From: UKL13-2 sp044228625
Lineage (GTDB): Bacteria > Pseudomonadota > Gammaproteobacteria > Burkholderiales > Usitatibacteraceae
Assembly (NCBI GenBank): GCA_044228625.1
Contig: JBGAUM010000082.1
Coordinates: 1-15,809, forward strand
Direction: 5' to 3'
DNA: 15,809 bases
Part shown: piece by piece, positions 6,444 through 13,973 of the stretch
Position numbering within the stretch: the first letter of the stretch is position 1
Layout: each line of letters starts with the position of its first letter
Translations under genes and position numbers: made by a program
Notes under the pieces: generated by a model
Seen by the model: only the letters and a program-made list of their open reading frames with translations
Databases searched by the model: none
Told to the model about the DNA's origin: nothing

Positions 6444-7181
6444 CTACCCGTGCAATATCTTCGACAAGAAATCCTGCGTCCGCGGATTTCGTGGCGTGTT
6501 GAAGAAATCGTCCTTGGTGCAGTCCTCGAGGATCTTGCCGCCTTTTTCCATGAAGATGATGCGGTCCGCCACCTTCTTTGCGAAGCCCATCTCGTGCGTG
6601 ACGCACATCATCGTCATGCCTTCCTTGGCCAGCTCCACCATCACGTCCAGCACCTCGTTGATCATTTCCGGGTCCAGCGCCGAGGTCGGCTCGTCGAACA
6701 GCATGCAGATCGGGTCCATCGAGAGGGCGCGCGCAATGGCGACGCGCTGCTGCTGTCCACCTGAAAGCTGCGCGGGGTACTTGTCCTTGTGCTCGATGAG
6801 GCCGACGCGGTCGAGGAACTTCAGGCCCTTGTCGCGCGCCTCATCCTCGCTGCGGCCGAGGACCTTGGTCTGGCCGATGGTGAGATTCTTGGTCACGCTC
6901 ATGTGCGGGAAGAGTTCGAAGTTCTGGAACACCATCCCCACGCGCGATCTGAGCTTGGCCAGGTCCGCCTTCGGGTCGTGCACGGCCGTGCCGTCCAAGA
7001 AAATCTCGCCCTTTTGAAACGGCTCCAGGCCATTCACCGTCTTGATCAGCGTGGACTTGCCGGAACCGGACGGGCCGCAGACCACGACCACCTCGCCCTT
7101 GTTCACGCTGGTGGTGCAATCGACCAGCACCTGCTTTTCGCCGTACCACTTGCTGACGTTTTTGATTTCAATCATCGCCAT
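6444..7181 (-). CDS. gltL: Amino-acid ABC transporter ATP-binding protein (GltL-type)
   Basis: This is the ATPase subunit of a polar amino-acid importer of the glutamate/aspartate type. The 245-residue length is typical. All nucleotide-binding motifs are present: Walker A GPSGSGKST (36-44), Q-loop Gln86 in VFQNFELFPH, signature LSGGQQQR (139-146), Walker B LFDEP (161-165), D-loop SALD and switch His196 in THEMGF. The FPHMSVTKNLTIG stretch is characteristic of the GltL/GlnQ/HisP group. It is the last gene of the gltI-gltJ-gltK-gltL order on the - strand, 48 nt after gltK. The start could be the first ATG (MAMIEIKNV) or the in-frame ATG two codons later; neither has a strong Shine-Dalgarno. Family is certain; the substrate is inferred from the binding-protein gene. 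Confidence 0.95.
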   Translation of the reverse strand: MAMIEIKNVSKWYGEKQVLVDCTTSVNKGEVVVVCGPSGSGKSTLIKTVNGLEPFQKGEIFLDGTAVHDPKADLAKLRSRVGMVFQNFELFPHMSVTKNLTIGQTKVLGRSEDEARDKGLKFLDRVGLIEHKDKYPAQLSGGQQQRVAIARALSMDPICMLFDEPTSALDPEMINEVLDVMVELAKEGMTMMCVTHEMGFAKKVADRIIFMEKGGKILEDCTKDDFFNTPRNPRTQDFLSKILHG

Positions 7182-7229
7182 GATGCGTCATCCGTTGTCT
7201 TGGGTTGAGTGCGAACGAGGGCGCGCCGA

Positions 7230-7916
7230 TCAGCGGGCGGCCGGGTCCATGCGGTTTTTGAGCCAGGTGGTGAGCTTGGAGGCGGAGAAGCAGATGATGA
7301 GGAAACAGATCGCCACAAACACATAAAGCTCGACGATGCGCCCGGAGATCTGCCCGCCCTTGCTGGCCGCACCCAGAAAGTCCTTCAAGCCCACGACGTA
7401 CACGAGCGAAGTGTCCTGGAACAGGATGATGGCCTGCGTCAGCATGATGGGGATCATGTTGCGGAAGGCCTGCGGCAGCACCACGTTGCCCATTGCCTGC
7501 CAATAATTCATGCCCAGTGCGTACGCGGCCCACGGTTGCCCGCGCGGCACCGATTGGATGCCGGCACGGATGATCTCCGAATAGTAGGCTGCCTCCACCA
7601 TGATGAACGCCACCACCGCGGACGTGAACGGTCCCACTGCCTCTCCCTGCTTGCCGGTGAACAGTTTCACCAGTTCCGGCGTCAGGAAGTAAAACCAAAA
7701 GATGGCCATGATGAACGGGATCGAACGGATCAGGTTCACGAAGGCGGCGGCGGGCCACGAAAGAACCTTGTAGCTCGACAAGCGCCCCATCGCCAGCAGG
7801 GTGCCGAAGAAAATGCCCCCGACCAACGCGATGAAGAAGAGCTTGAGGGAAAGCAGGAGCCCATCCCATAGCAGCGGGAGGTTCTTGACGATGATGCCGA
7901 AGTCAAAGTCACCCAT
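7230..7916 (-). CDS. gltK: Amino-acid ABC transporter permease (GltK-type)
   Basis: This is one of the two inner-membrane permease subunits of the glutamate/aspartate-type importer. The 228-residue product begins with the usual periplasmic-edge and TM1 pattern of the HisM/GltK family, followed by about five membrane spans. The cytoplasmic EAA loop that docks onto the ATPase is visible at residues ~129-150 (AAYALGMNYWQAMGNVVLPQA), preceded by RAGIQSVPRGQ. NLIRSIPFIMAIFWFYF (61-77) matches the conserved RxxP segment of polar amino-acid permeases. The ATG at 7914-7916 lies only 2 nt after the gltJ stop, and a full AAGGAGG sits at the end of gltJ, so the two permeases are made together. Intact. 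Confidence 0.93.
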   Translation of the reverse strand: MGDFDFGIIVKNLPLLWDGLLLSLKLFFIALVGGIFFGTLLAMGRLSSYKVLSWPAAAFVNLIRSIPFIMAIFWFYFLTPELVKLFTGKQGEAVGPFTSAVVAFIMVEAAYYSEIIRAGIQSVPRGQPWAAYALGMNYWQAMGNVVLPQAFRNMIPIMLTQAIILFQDTSLVYVVGLKDFLGAASKGGQISGRIVELYVFVAICFLIICFSASKLTTWLKNRMDPAAR

Positions 7917-7918
7917 GA

Positions 7919-8683
7919 TCAGTGGCCTCCTTGCGAGACATAACCCGGCACGGCGACCTTCTTCTCCAGCCAGCGCATGAAGAAAATCACCGTGAGCGTG
8001 ATGGCGATGTAGATCAGCGTCGCGGCAGTGAAGGCCTCGAAGGTCTTGAAGGTGTATTCATTGATCTGTCGCGCCTGCGCGGTCAGTTCCATGACACCGA
8101 TGACCAGGGCCGTCGAGGAGTTCTTGAAAATGGTGAGGAATTCCGAGGTCATCGGCGGCACGATCAGGCGGAACGCCATCGGCAGCAGCACGTATTGATA
8201 GACCTGCTTCAACGTGAAGCCCATGGCCAGGCCCGCGTTTGTTTGCCCGCGCGGCAGCGACTGGATGCCGGCGCGCACCTGCTCCGCCACGCGCGACGCG
8301 GTGTAGAGCCCCAGGCACAGCACCGCGGCGGTGAATTCCCAGAGGCTGAATTGCGCGAAGGGCAGGGTGATGAGGTTGGGGTAGGTTTGCTTCAGCCAAT
8401 CGCCCATCGCGGTGGGCAGGATTTCCGGCATCACGAAATACCAGAGGAACATTTGCACCAGCAGCGGAATGTTGCGGAACACTTCGACGTAAATCGTAGC
8501 GGGAAGGCTCAACCACTTGTTGGGCACCGTGCGCAGCACGCCCAAGATGGAGCCCAGCGTGAAGGCGATGACCCAGGCGCAAATGGACACCAGCAGCGTC
8601 CACATCACGCCGGAGCCCAACCAGCCCAGGTAGGTCATCCCCCCGGATGGGGCCTGCTCCAGAAAGACTTTCCATTCCAACAT
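7919..8683 (-). CDS. gltJ: Amino-acid ABC transporter permease (GltJ-type)
   Basis: This is the partner permease of gltK in the same importer, 254 residues and about five membrane spans. The family segment VEVFRNIPLLVQMFLWYFVM (66-85) and the preceding FTLGSILGVLRT are clear. The EAA loop is at ~149-171 (NAGLAMGFTLKQVYQYVLLP), after RAGIQSLPRGQ. The N-terminal MLEWKVFLE resembles GltJ proteins, which start with a short amphipathic stretch. A GGGAG-like ribosome site stands upstream of the ATG at 8681-8683. About 230 nt separate it from the end of the binding-protein gene, and a strong terminator lies in that gap, so its transcript level should be lower than that of gltI. Intact. Confidence 0.93.
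   Translation of the reverse strand: MLEWKVFLEQAPSGGMTYLGWLGSGVMWTLLVSICAWVIAFTLGSILGVLRTVPNKWLSLPATIYVEVFRNIPLLVQMFLWYFVMPEILPTAMGDWLKQTYPNLITLPFAQFSLWEFTAAVLCLGLYTASRVAEQVRAGIQSLPRGQTNAGLAMGFTLKQVYQYVLLPMAFRLIVPPMTSEFLTIFKNSSTALVIGVMELTAQARQINEYTFKTFEAFTAATLIYIAITLTVIFFMRWLEKKVAVPGYVSQGGH
7926..7932 (-). promoter_or_regulatory. Ribosome binding site of gltK inside the gltJ end
   Basis: On the - strand AAGGAGG reads through the last codons of gltJ and stands 9 nt before the gltK ATG. The gltJ TGA falls between them, a layout typical of translational coupling. Confidence 0.7.
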
Positions 8684-8773
8684 GCCGCGCTCCCTGATTC
8701 AGCAACTGGTTGAAAAGATCACTTCACGCCATTGATCTTCGAACAGACAATCCCTTTGCTGGGCGCGGTATTT

Positions 8774-8789
8774 CAGCCATTGATGGCTG
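8774..8789. repeat. Short inverted repeat in the gltI-gltJ gap
   Basis: CAGCCAT (8774-8780) and ATGGCTG (8783-8789) form a 7-bp inverted repeat, or a 6-bp stem with a four-base loop. It is in the transcribed spacer upstream of gltJ and may be an RNA-processing or stabilising hairpin. No further function is supported. Confidence 0.4.
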
Positions 8790-8866
8790 GAAACCCGCTC
8801 CAGGAAAGGACTTTTCAATTCAATAACTTTGCGTTCGGTCGAATTGGCGACATTTGCTGCCCGCAC

Positions 8867-8898
8867 AAACAAAACGGGGAAGCAAATTGCTTCCCCGT
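8867..8898 (-). terminator. Intrinsic terminator/attenuator between gltI and gltJ
   Basis: Read on the - strand, ACGGGGAAGC and GCTTCCCCGT form a perfect 10-bp stem with an AATTT loop (8874-8898), followed by TTTGTTTG. It lies 14 nt after the predicted gltI stop. An internal terminator after the binding-protein gene is a common way to make far more binding protein than permease. Confidence 0.88.
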
Positions 8899-8911
8899 CG
8901 TTTTCGCTTCC

Positions 8912-9823
8912 TTACTCCGGTAGCGCGTTGGCAATCATCGCCTTGCGCAGAATCGCTCATCGGCATGCCGATGGTGGAACCGTCGGGGAGTTTCTCCACG
9001 AACCACTTGTTGTACATCTTGGAAATGGTCCCCAGCGAACCCATTTGCTCGCCACGCATCAAAGCGGATACGGCACGCCGTACCACGACACCGAAATCAT
9101 CATCATTCTTGCGGAACATGATGCCGTACGGGTCATAGGACAGATAGTCGCCGACGACCTCGAAGTCCTTCGGCTTTTTCGCCTTGGCCATCAAGCCGTA
9201 CAGCAGCACGTCATCCATCGAGAACGCGGCTGCGCGGCCGGACTCGACGGTCAGGAAAGATTCTGCATGGTCCTTGGCGTTCAGGAACTTGATGTTGAGG
9301 TTTTCCTTGTCTGACAGCGCCTTGATGACGTGCTCGTTGGTCGTGCCCTGCGTCACCACCACGGTCTTGTTCTTCAAGTCCTTGTACGACTTGATTTTCG
9401 AGGACTTCTTGACCAACAGCTTGGTGCCGGTGATGAAGGTGATCGGCGCAAATGCCACTTGCTTTTGGCGCGTCAGGTTGTTGGTGGTGGAGCCACATTC
9501 CAGGTCAACGGTCCCGTTGGCCATCAGTGGAATTCGAGTCTGTGAGGTCACCGGGTTCATCTTGACCGTCAACGTGGGCAGCATCAGTTCCTTTTTCACT
9601 TCCTCGACGATTGCGGCGCAAATGTCCATCGAATAGCCGATGGGCTGCTGTTTTTCATCAGATAGGAGGGTACAGACGATTCGCGGTGACCAATGGTGAT
9701 CGTGCCGCTTTCCTTGACCTTCTTCAGCGTGCCCGTGAGTTCCTGCGCGAAGGCAAGGGCCGCCAGCAGGGCGCCAGCGATCAGGCTTGCTGTCAGTTTG
9801 CCGATAGTCGATGCTTTGAGCAT
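8912..9823 (-). pseudogene. gltI: Glutamate/aspartate-type periplasmic binding protein, frame broken twice
   Basis: The product would capture an acidic or polar amino acid in the periplasm and pass it to the GltJK permease. The ATG at 9821-9823 starts a clear signal peptide (MLKASTIGKLTASLIAGALL, then an AFA-QE cleavage site), followed by TGTLKKVKESGTITIGHRES, typical of GltI/BztA-like proteins. At about 9655-9665 the frame shifts by -1 inside the FSYL..EKQQPIGYSMD region. The new frame runs through the strongly conserved VTSQTRIPLMANGTVDLECG. At about 8950-8952 a second shift (+1 or -2) removes the natural ending; the alternative frame reads LRKAMIANALPE and TAA at 8912-8914. Corrected, it has ~303 residues, the normal size. 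GAGGAG stands 8 nt upstream of the ATG. Both breaks fit sequence errors or recent mutation, because everything between them is conserved. Confidence 0.85.
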
Positions 9824-9831
9824 GAGTGTGA

Positions 9832-9837
9832 CTCCTC
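9832..9837 (-). promoter_or_regulatory. Ribosome binding site of gltI
   Basis: GAGGAG on the - strand stands 8 nt before the gltI ATG and supports that start, which also begins the signal peptide. Confidence 0.65.
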
Positions 9838-9857
9838 GATACGTGGGTTGAAAAATG

Positions 9858-9875
9858 ACCGCATGTGCCTGCGGT
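9858..9875. repeat. Inverted repeat in the gltI leader
   Basis: ACCGCA (9858-9863) and TGCGGT (9870-9875) flank a six-base centre about 35 bp upstream of the gltI start. It could be an operator or a leader hairpin for the transporter genes. The 117-bp gap up to the next gene must hold the gltI promoter, but no good -35/-10 pair was found. Confidence 0.3.
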
Positions 9876-9940
9876 TGTTTGGCGATGTCGCGCTTGAACC
9901 CAGTTTAGCCGAACCGGTCAACCCGCGGCGTATTTCCGAC

Positions 9941-10309
9941 TCATACGATCAGTGCGGCTGCCACCCTTCGGCCTTCGGAACGCAACACATTGAAAGTCCT
10001 GCACGCGGCAGGCGTGTCCATGGCCTCAAATCCGGTGCGCTGCGCACCAAAATGGCCCGCGATGGCCGGATGCGGGAATCGAAAGGCTGTACCACTGCCA
10101 AAGACCACCAGCTCCAGGGCATGGCCCTCCAGAGGTGCGAAATCCTCGAGTTTCAAGATCATGGGGTCACTGACGGCCCACGGGGAAATCAGCTGGTCCG
10201 GCAGCACGATCAGGGGTGTGGTCGCCCGAGTGTTGCCGACCTGCACAAATCCGGCCCCATGGCCCGTAATGGCGAACAAATCCGTGGAGGTGTTGAGGTG
10301 CAATTTCAT
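9941..10309 (-). CDS. Mth938-like domain protein (DUF498/NDUFAF3-like family)
   Basis: This 122-residue protein matches the small Mth938-like alpha/beta family, which in eukaryotes includes the complex I assembly factor NDUFAF3; the bacterial role is not established. Signatures are LIVLPDQLISPWAV in the first half, LVVFGSGTAFRFPHP in the middle and DTPAACRTFNVLRSEGRRVAAALIV at the end, all characteristic of the family. The ATG at 10307-10309 gives the usual MKLHL N-terminus. A TTG four codons upstream is also in frame, but neither has a strong Shine-Dalgarno. The gene lies between gltI (same strand, 117 nt downstream) and the divergent alaC operon. Unlike the genes around it, its frame is unbroken, although it sits inside the zone of frame breaks. 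Confidence 0.85.
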   Translation of the reverse strand: MKLHLNTSTDLFAITGHGAGFVQVGNTRATTPLIVLPDQLISPWAVSDPMILKLEDFAPLEGHALELVVFGSGTAFRFPHPAIAGHFGAQRTGFEAMDTPAACRTFNVLRSEGRRVAAALIV

Positions 10310-10457
10310 GGGGAATGTCAAAAAGGGTCCGGCTTTGGCTACAATGGTTTATTGCGCCGCAACATTCAGGAGTTTGCGTTGAAACTTTGGCGTTCAGCGC
10401 GTGCCTACTTTAGCGGCCCGCTCCAGTTAAACGGCAAACGCTCACTCTCCGGCCGAC
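10310..10457 (+). promoter_or_regulatory. Divergent promoter region of the alaC operon and the Mth938-like gene
   Basis: This 148-bp gap must contain promoters in both directions. On the + strand TACAAT at 10340-10345 is a fair -10 box, but no good -35 lies 16-18 nt upstream. A CAGGAG at 10366-10371 followed by an in-frame TTG at 10379 could start a longer alaC product, but the encoded stretch does not resemble the family. Evidence is weak. Confidence 0.3.
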
Positions 10458-11645
10458 ATGTCCCACGGAATTCTCTCCGCATCAAGCGCCTCCCGCCGTA
10501 CGTTTTCAATATCACCAGCGAGCTCAAGATGGCGGCGCGCCGCCGCGGCGAGGACATCATCGACATGTCCATGGGCAATCCGGATGGCGCGACCCCGCAG
10601 CACATCGTGGACAAGCTGGTGGAAGCCAGCAAACGCCCCAATACCCACGGCTATTCGGTGTCCAAGGGTATCCCGCGTCTCAGAAAGGCCATTTGCGACT
10701 GGTACCAGCGCCGTTATGGCGTGAGCTTTGACCCGGACAGCGAGGCCATCGTCACCATCGGCTCCAAGGAAGGCCTTGCACACCTCATGCTCGCCACGCT
10801 CGATTCCGGCGACACCGTGCTGGTTCCCAATCCGAGCTATCCCATCATTACGGCGCGGTGATCGCCGGCGCGCAGATCAAGCATGTGCATGACTGAGGGC
10901 GTCGATTTTTTCGCTGAAAGGAAAAATACCGAGTCCCTATCCAAGCCCAAGATGCTGATCCTCGGTTTCCCCTCGAACCCGACGGCGATGTGCGTGGAAC
11001 TGGATTTCTTCGAGCGCATCGTGGCGCTGGCCAAGGACACAACGTGCTCGTGGTGCACGACCTGGCCTACGCCGATATCGTGTACGACGGCTGGAAGGCG
11101 CCGTCGATCATGCAGGTGCCGGGCGCGCGCGACGTGGCGGTGGAGTTCTTCACCATGAGCAAAAGCTACAACATGGCTGGCTGGCGCATCGGCTTCATGG
11201 TGGGCAACAAGGAACTGGTGGCGGCCCTGGCGCGGATCAAGGGCTATCCCGACTACGGAACCTTCACGCCCATCCAAGTGGCGGCCATTGCCGCGCTGGA
11301 CGGCCCGCAGGAGTGCGTGAAGGAGATCGTGGCCGAGTATCAAACGCGGCGCGACGTGCTGCACAAGGGCTTGGCCGAGGCGGGCTGGGTCACCACGAAA
11401 CCCAAGGCCTCGATGTACATCTGGGCCAAGATCCCGGAACCGTACCGCGCCATGGGGTCGCTGGAATTTGCCAAGAAGCTCCTGGCCGAGGCCAAGGTGT
11501 CGGTCCTCGCCGGGCGTGGGCTTCGGAGACTACGGGGACGACCATGTGCGTTTGCGCTCATCAAAACACCGAGCGCACCCGCCAGGCCATCCGCGGCATC
11601 AAGGAAATGTTCCGCAAGGACGGGCTGCTGAAGGCCGGCGCATGA
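10458..11645 (+). pseudogene. alaC: Alanine aminotransferase (AlaC-type), frame broken many times
   Basis: AlaC is a PLP-dependent class I/II aminotransferase making alanine from pyruvate and glutamate. The pieces match it almost throughout: IKRLPPYVFNI, MSMGNPDGATPQHIV, SKEGLAHLMLATLDSGDTVL, then LILGFPSNPTA, VVHDLAYADIVYDGWKAPSI, FTMSKSYNMAGWRIGFMVG (with the PLP lysine) and a C-terminus ending RTRQAIRGIKEMF. The frame changes at about 10467 (+1), 10477 (+1), 10847 (-1), 10888 (-2 or +1), 11036 (-1), 11505 (+1), 11552 (-1) and 11563 (-1). Smaller disturbances lie in 10910-10945. With the first two corrected, the ATG at 10458 begins MSHEFSRIKRLPPYV, as in the family. The TGA (11643-11645) overlaps the next ATG. 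Near-perfect conservation between breaks suggests errors in the sequence or very recent inactivation. Confidence 0.88.
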
Positions 11646-12253
11646 TCGCGCTGCAACCGCTGGCCCTCGAGGGGCACGGCGTGCGCCTTGAGCCGATGAC
11701 CGATGCCGAGACCAGCGCCCAGGCCGAAGGCTTAGCCGCCGCCGCCCTCGACGGGCGGTTGTGAGAGCTGTTTTTCACCTCCGTGCCGGAACCGGCAAAA
11801 ACCGCAGCCTATATCCGCACGGCGCTGGACGGCCTGGCCGCCGGGCACATGCTGCCCTGGGTGGTGCGCGACCTTGCCACCGGCGACATCGTCGGCAGCA
11901 CGCGCTATCACGATGTCCTGCCCGCCTCGGACCGTGTGGAGATCGGCTACACCTGGTACGCGCTGCGCTGCCAGCGAACCCATGTGAACACCGCCTGCAA
12001 GCTCCTGCTCCTGGGCCATGCGTTCGACGGGCTCGGCTGCAAAGTCGTGGGTCTTCGGACCGATAACTTCAACTTCCGCTCGCAACGCGCCATCGAGGCG
12101 CTGGGCGCCAAGAAGGATGGCGTGATCCGCCATCACTGGCCGCGCCGCGACGGCACCATCCGCGACACCGTGATGTACAGCATCCTGGCCAGCGAGTGGC
12201 CGGATGTGAAGCGGCATCACCCAGACACTAAACGAAAAGAAACGCAGAAATGA
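11642..12253 (+). pseudogene. GNAT-family acetyltransferase with internal TGA
   Basis: The frame from the ATG at 11642 begins LQPLALEGHGVRLEPM, then meets an in-frame TGA at 11762-11764 where relatives have Trp (L-W-E-L-F-F-T-S). It continues in the same frame to 12253 through KTAAYIRTALDGLAAGHMLP, STRYHDV, VEIGYTWYALRCQRTHVN, ACKLLLLGHAFDGLG and RAIEALGAKKDGVIRHH. These are the acetyl-CoA-binding and C-terminal parts of RimJ/RimL-type N-acetyltransferases of about 200 residues. One TGG to TGA change therefore accounts for the whole defect. If real, a shorter product from the GTG at 11783 is possible but would lack the first strand and helix. The gene overlaps alaC by ATGA at its start and hom by ATGA at its end, so it is embedded in the amino-acid operon. 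Its acceptor substrate is unknown. Confidence 0.8.
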
Positions 12254-13550
12254 CCCCCCATTCGAGTTGGCCTTCTGGGCCTGGGCACCGTCGGTTCCGG
12301 CACCGTGCAAGTCCTCAAACGCAACCGCGAGGAAATCGCCCGCCGTGCCGGGCGCGAGATTCTCATCACGAAGGCCACCGCGCGCAACCTCGCCAAGCCG
12401 CGCGACTTCGACCTCGACGGCATCGAACTAATCGAAGACGCGGCGAAATTGGTGTCTGACCCGACGATCGATGTGGTGTGCGAGCTGATCGGCGGCGATA
12501 CCACCACCAAGGAACTGGTGCTTTCCGCCATCGCCCGCTGGCGGCGTGGTTACGGCCAACAAGGAGCTGCTGGCCAAGCACCGCACGGAAGATTTTCGCC
12601 GCTGCAAATGGGGTGATGGTGGCCTTTGAAGCCGCCGTGGCCGGCGGCATTCCCATCATCAAGACCCTGCGCGAAGGGCTCACGGCCAATCGCATCGAAT
12701 GGATTGCCGGCATCATCAACGGCACCTCCAACTACATCCTGTCGGAAATGCGCTCACGCGGCGCGAGCTTCGATACCGTGCTCAAGGAAGCGCAGGCCAA
12801 GGGCTATGCCGAGGCCGACCCCACGTTCGACATCGAGGGCATCGACGCCGCACACAAGCTGACCCTGCTCTCGGCCATTGCCTTCGGCATCCCGGTGCAG
12901 TTCGACAAGGCCTACACGGAAGGCATCTCGCAGCTCACCGACAAGGACATCCAATACGCCGGGCAACTGGGCTACCGCATCAAGCTGCTGGGCATCACGC
13001 GCAACACCGGCCGCGGCATCGAGCTGCGTGTGCATCCGACGCTGATCCCGTCCAAGCGCCTGATCGCCAACGTGGAAGGCGTGATGAACGCCGTGCTGGT
13101 CAAGGGCGACGCCGTGGGGGCCACGCTGTACTACGGGCGGGGGGCTCGGAGGCCACGGCCAGCGCCGTCGTGGCGGACCTGGTCGATGTCACGCGCATGC
13201 TCACGGCGGATCCGGAGCACCGCGTGCCGCATCTTGCATTCCAGCCGGACCAGCTGCGCGACACGCCGATCCTGCCGATCACCGAGGTGGAGACCGCGTA
13301 TTACTTGCGCCTCTCGGCCTACGACAAACCCGGCGTCATGGCAGACGTGACACGTGTGCTGGCTGACATGAACATTTCCATCGATGCCATCCTGCAGAAG
13401 GAGGCGGAAGAGGGCGAGGACGTGGTGGATGTCATCATCCTCACGCACCGTGCAATCGAAAAGCAGGTGGACGCGGCGATCGCGCGCATCGAAAAGCTCT
13501 CGACGATTGCGGGGAAGGTCGTGCGGGTGCGCTTGGAAGAATTGGGCTGA
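12250..13550 (+). pseudogene. hom: Homoserine dehydrogenase, frame broken four times
   Basis: This enzyme reduces aspartate semialdehyde to homoserine, the branch point to threonine and methionine. The corrected product is ~432 residues, normal for monofunctional Hom. After the ATG at 12250 the NAD(P)-binding motif VGLLGLGTVGSGTVQVL appears only after removing one C from a six-C run (12254-12259). The frame shifts again by +1 near 12538-12546, before VVTANKELLAKH, by +1 near 12590, before IFAAANGVMVAFEAAVAGGIP, and by -1 near 13136-13146 in the GRGAGSEATASAV region. The catalytic core reads GLTANRIEWIAGIINGTSNY, EAQAKGYAEADPTFDIEG and DAAHKLTLL. A C-terminal ACT domain (YYLRLSAYDKPGVMADVTRV) would mediate allosteric control, usually by threonine. 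Loss would cause auxotrophy unless a second copy exists, which argues for sequence error. Confidence 0.9.
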
Positions 13551-13578
13551 CCGTGGGGTTGTGCAAGTTGGGTTTGCC

Positions 13579-13973
13579 ATGCGATTGAACCAGGTCACGG
13601 TCACCGTCCGCAACATCGACGAATCCGTCGCGTTCTACGCAAAGGTGCTTGGCGCAGGCTCACCATCATTGAGCATTAAGCATCACCCTGTGCGAGATTT
13701 GAGTGCCCGCAGGCGGCACGTTTCGATCCACATCGCCGAGCCTAGCCAGAACCTTGCATCCTCCACCACGGTCTACTTCGAATCCGACCGCCTGGACGAC
13801 TGGTGTGCCGAGTTGGCCACGAAGGGCATCACCTTTGAAAGCCCGCCTGAAACAAGCGTTGAAAGCTGCAGCAGGAAGCGCACCCACTCCGGGAATGCAA
13901 TTTAGCGTATTCTGCAGGCGAGAATCGCCTGAATCCCCCGTGGCGACTGAAGGAAGAGGAAAACAAGGCATGA
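13579..13973 (+). pseudogene. VOC-family (glyoxalase/dioxygenase fold) protein, frame broken several times
   Basis: The ATG at 13579 starts MRLNQVTVTVRNIDESVAFY, the classic first beta-alpha unit of VOC metalloenzymes. The frame then drifts: LTIIEH reads in a second frame (13659-13676), ARFECP in the same second frame after a TAA, and AGGTF in a third. SIHIAEPSQNLASSTTVYFE and GITFESPPE are back in the first frame. The family ending (YSAGENRLNPPWRLKEEENK) reads in yet another frame to a TGA at 13971-13973. Breaks lie near 13655, 13677-13688, 13707, 13722 and 13850-13915. The restored protein is about 130 residues, the normal single-domain size. The natural stop overlaps the thrC ATG as ATGA, strong evidence that the intact gene reached that point. 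It lies 28 nt after hom. Reaction unknown; metal ligands cannot be assigned with confidence. Confidence 0.75.

Noticed and set aside
9611..10378. Open + strand frame leading into alaC
   Set aside because: It is antisense to gltI and the Mth938-like gene and is only a by-product of the GC-rich composition.
10379..10457. TTG start for a longer alaC product
   Set aside because: CAGGAG stands nearby, but the encoded stretch does not resemble AlaC. The ATG at 10458 gives the family N-terminus once two single-base insertions are removed.
10458..13973. Programmed ribosomal frameshifting as explanation for the broken genes
   Set aside because: The breaks are numerous, of both signs, lack a shared slippery heptamer with a downstream structure, and hit unrelated genes.
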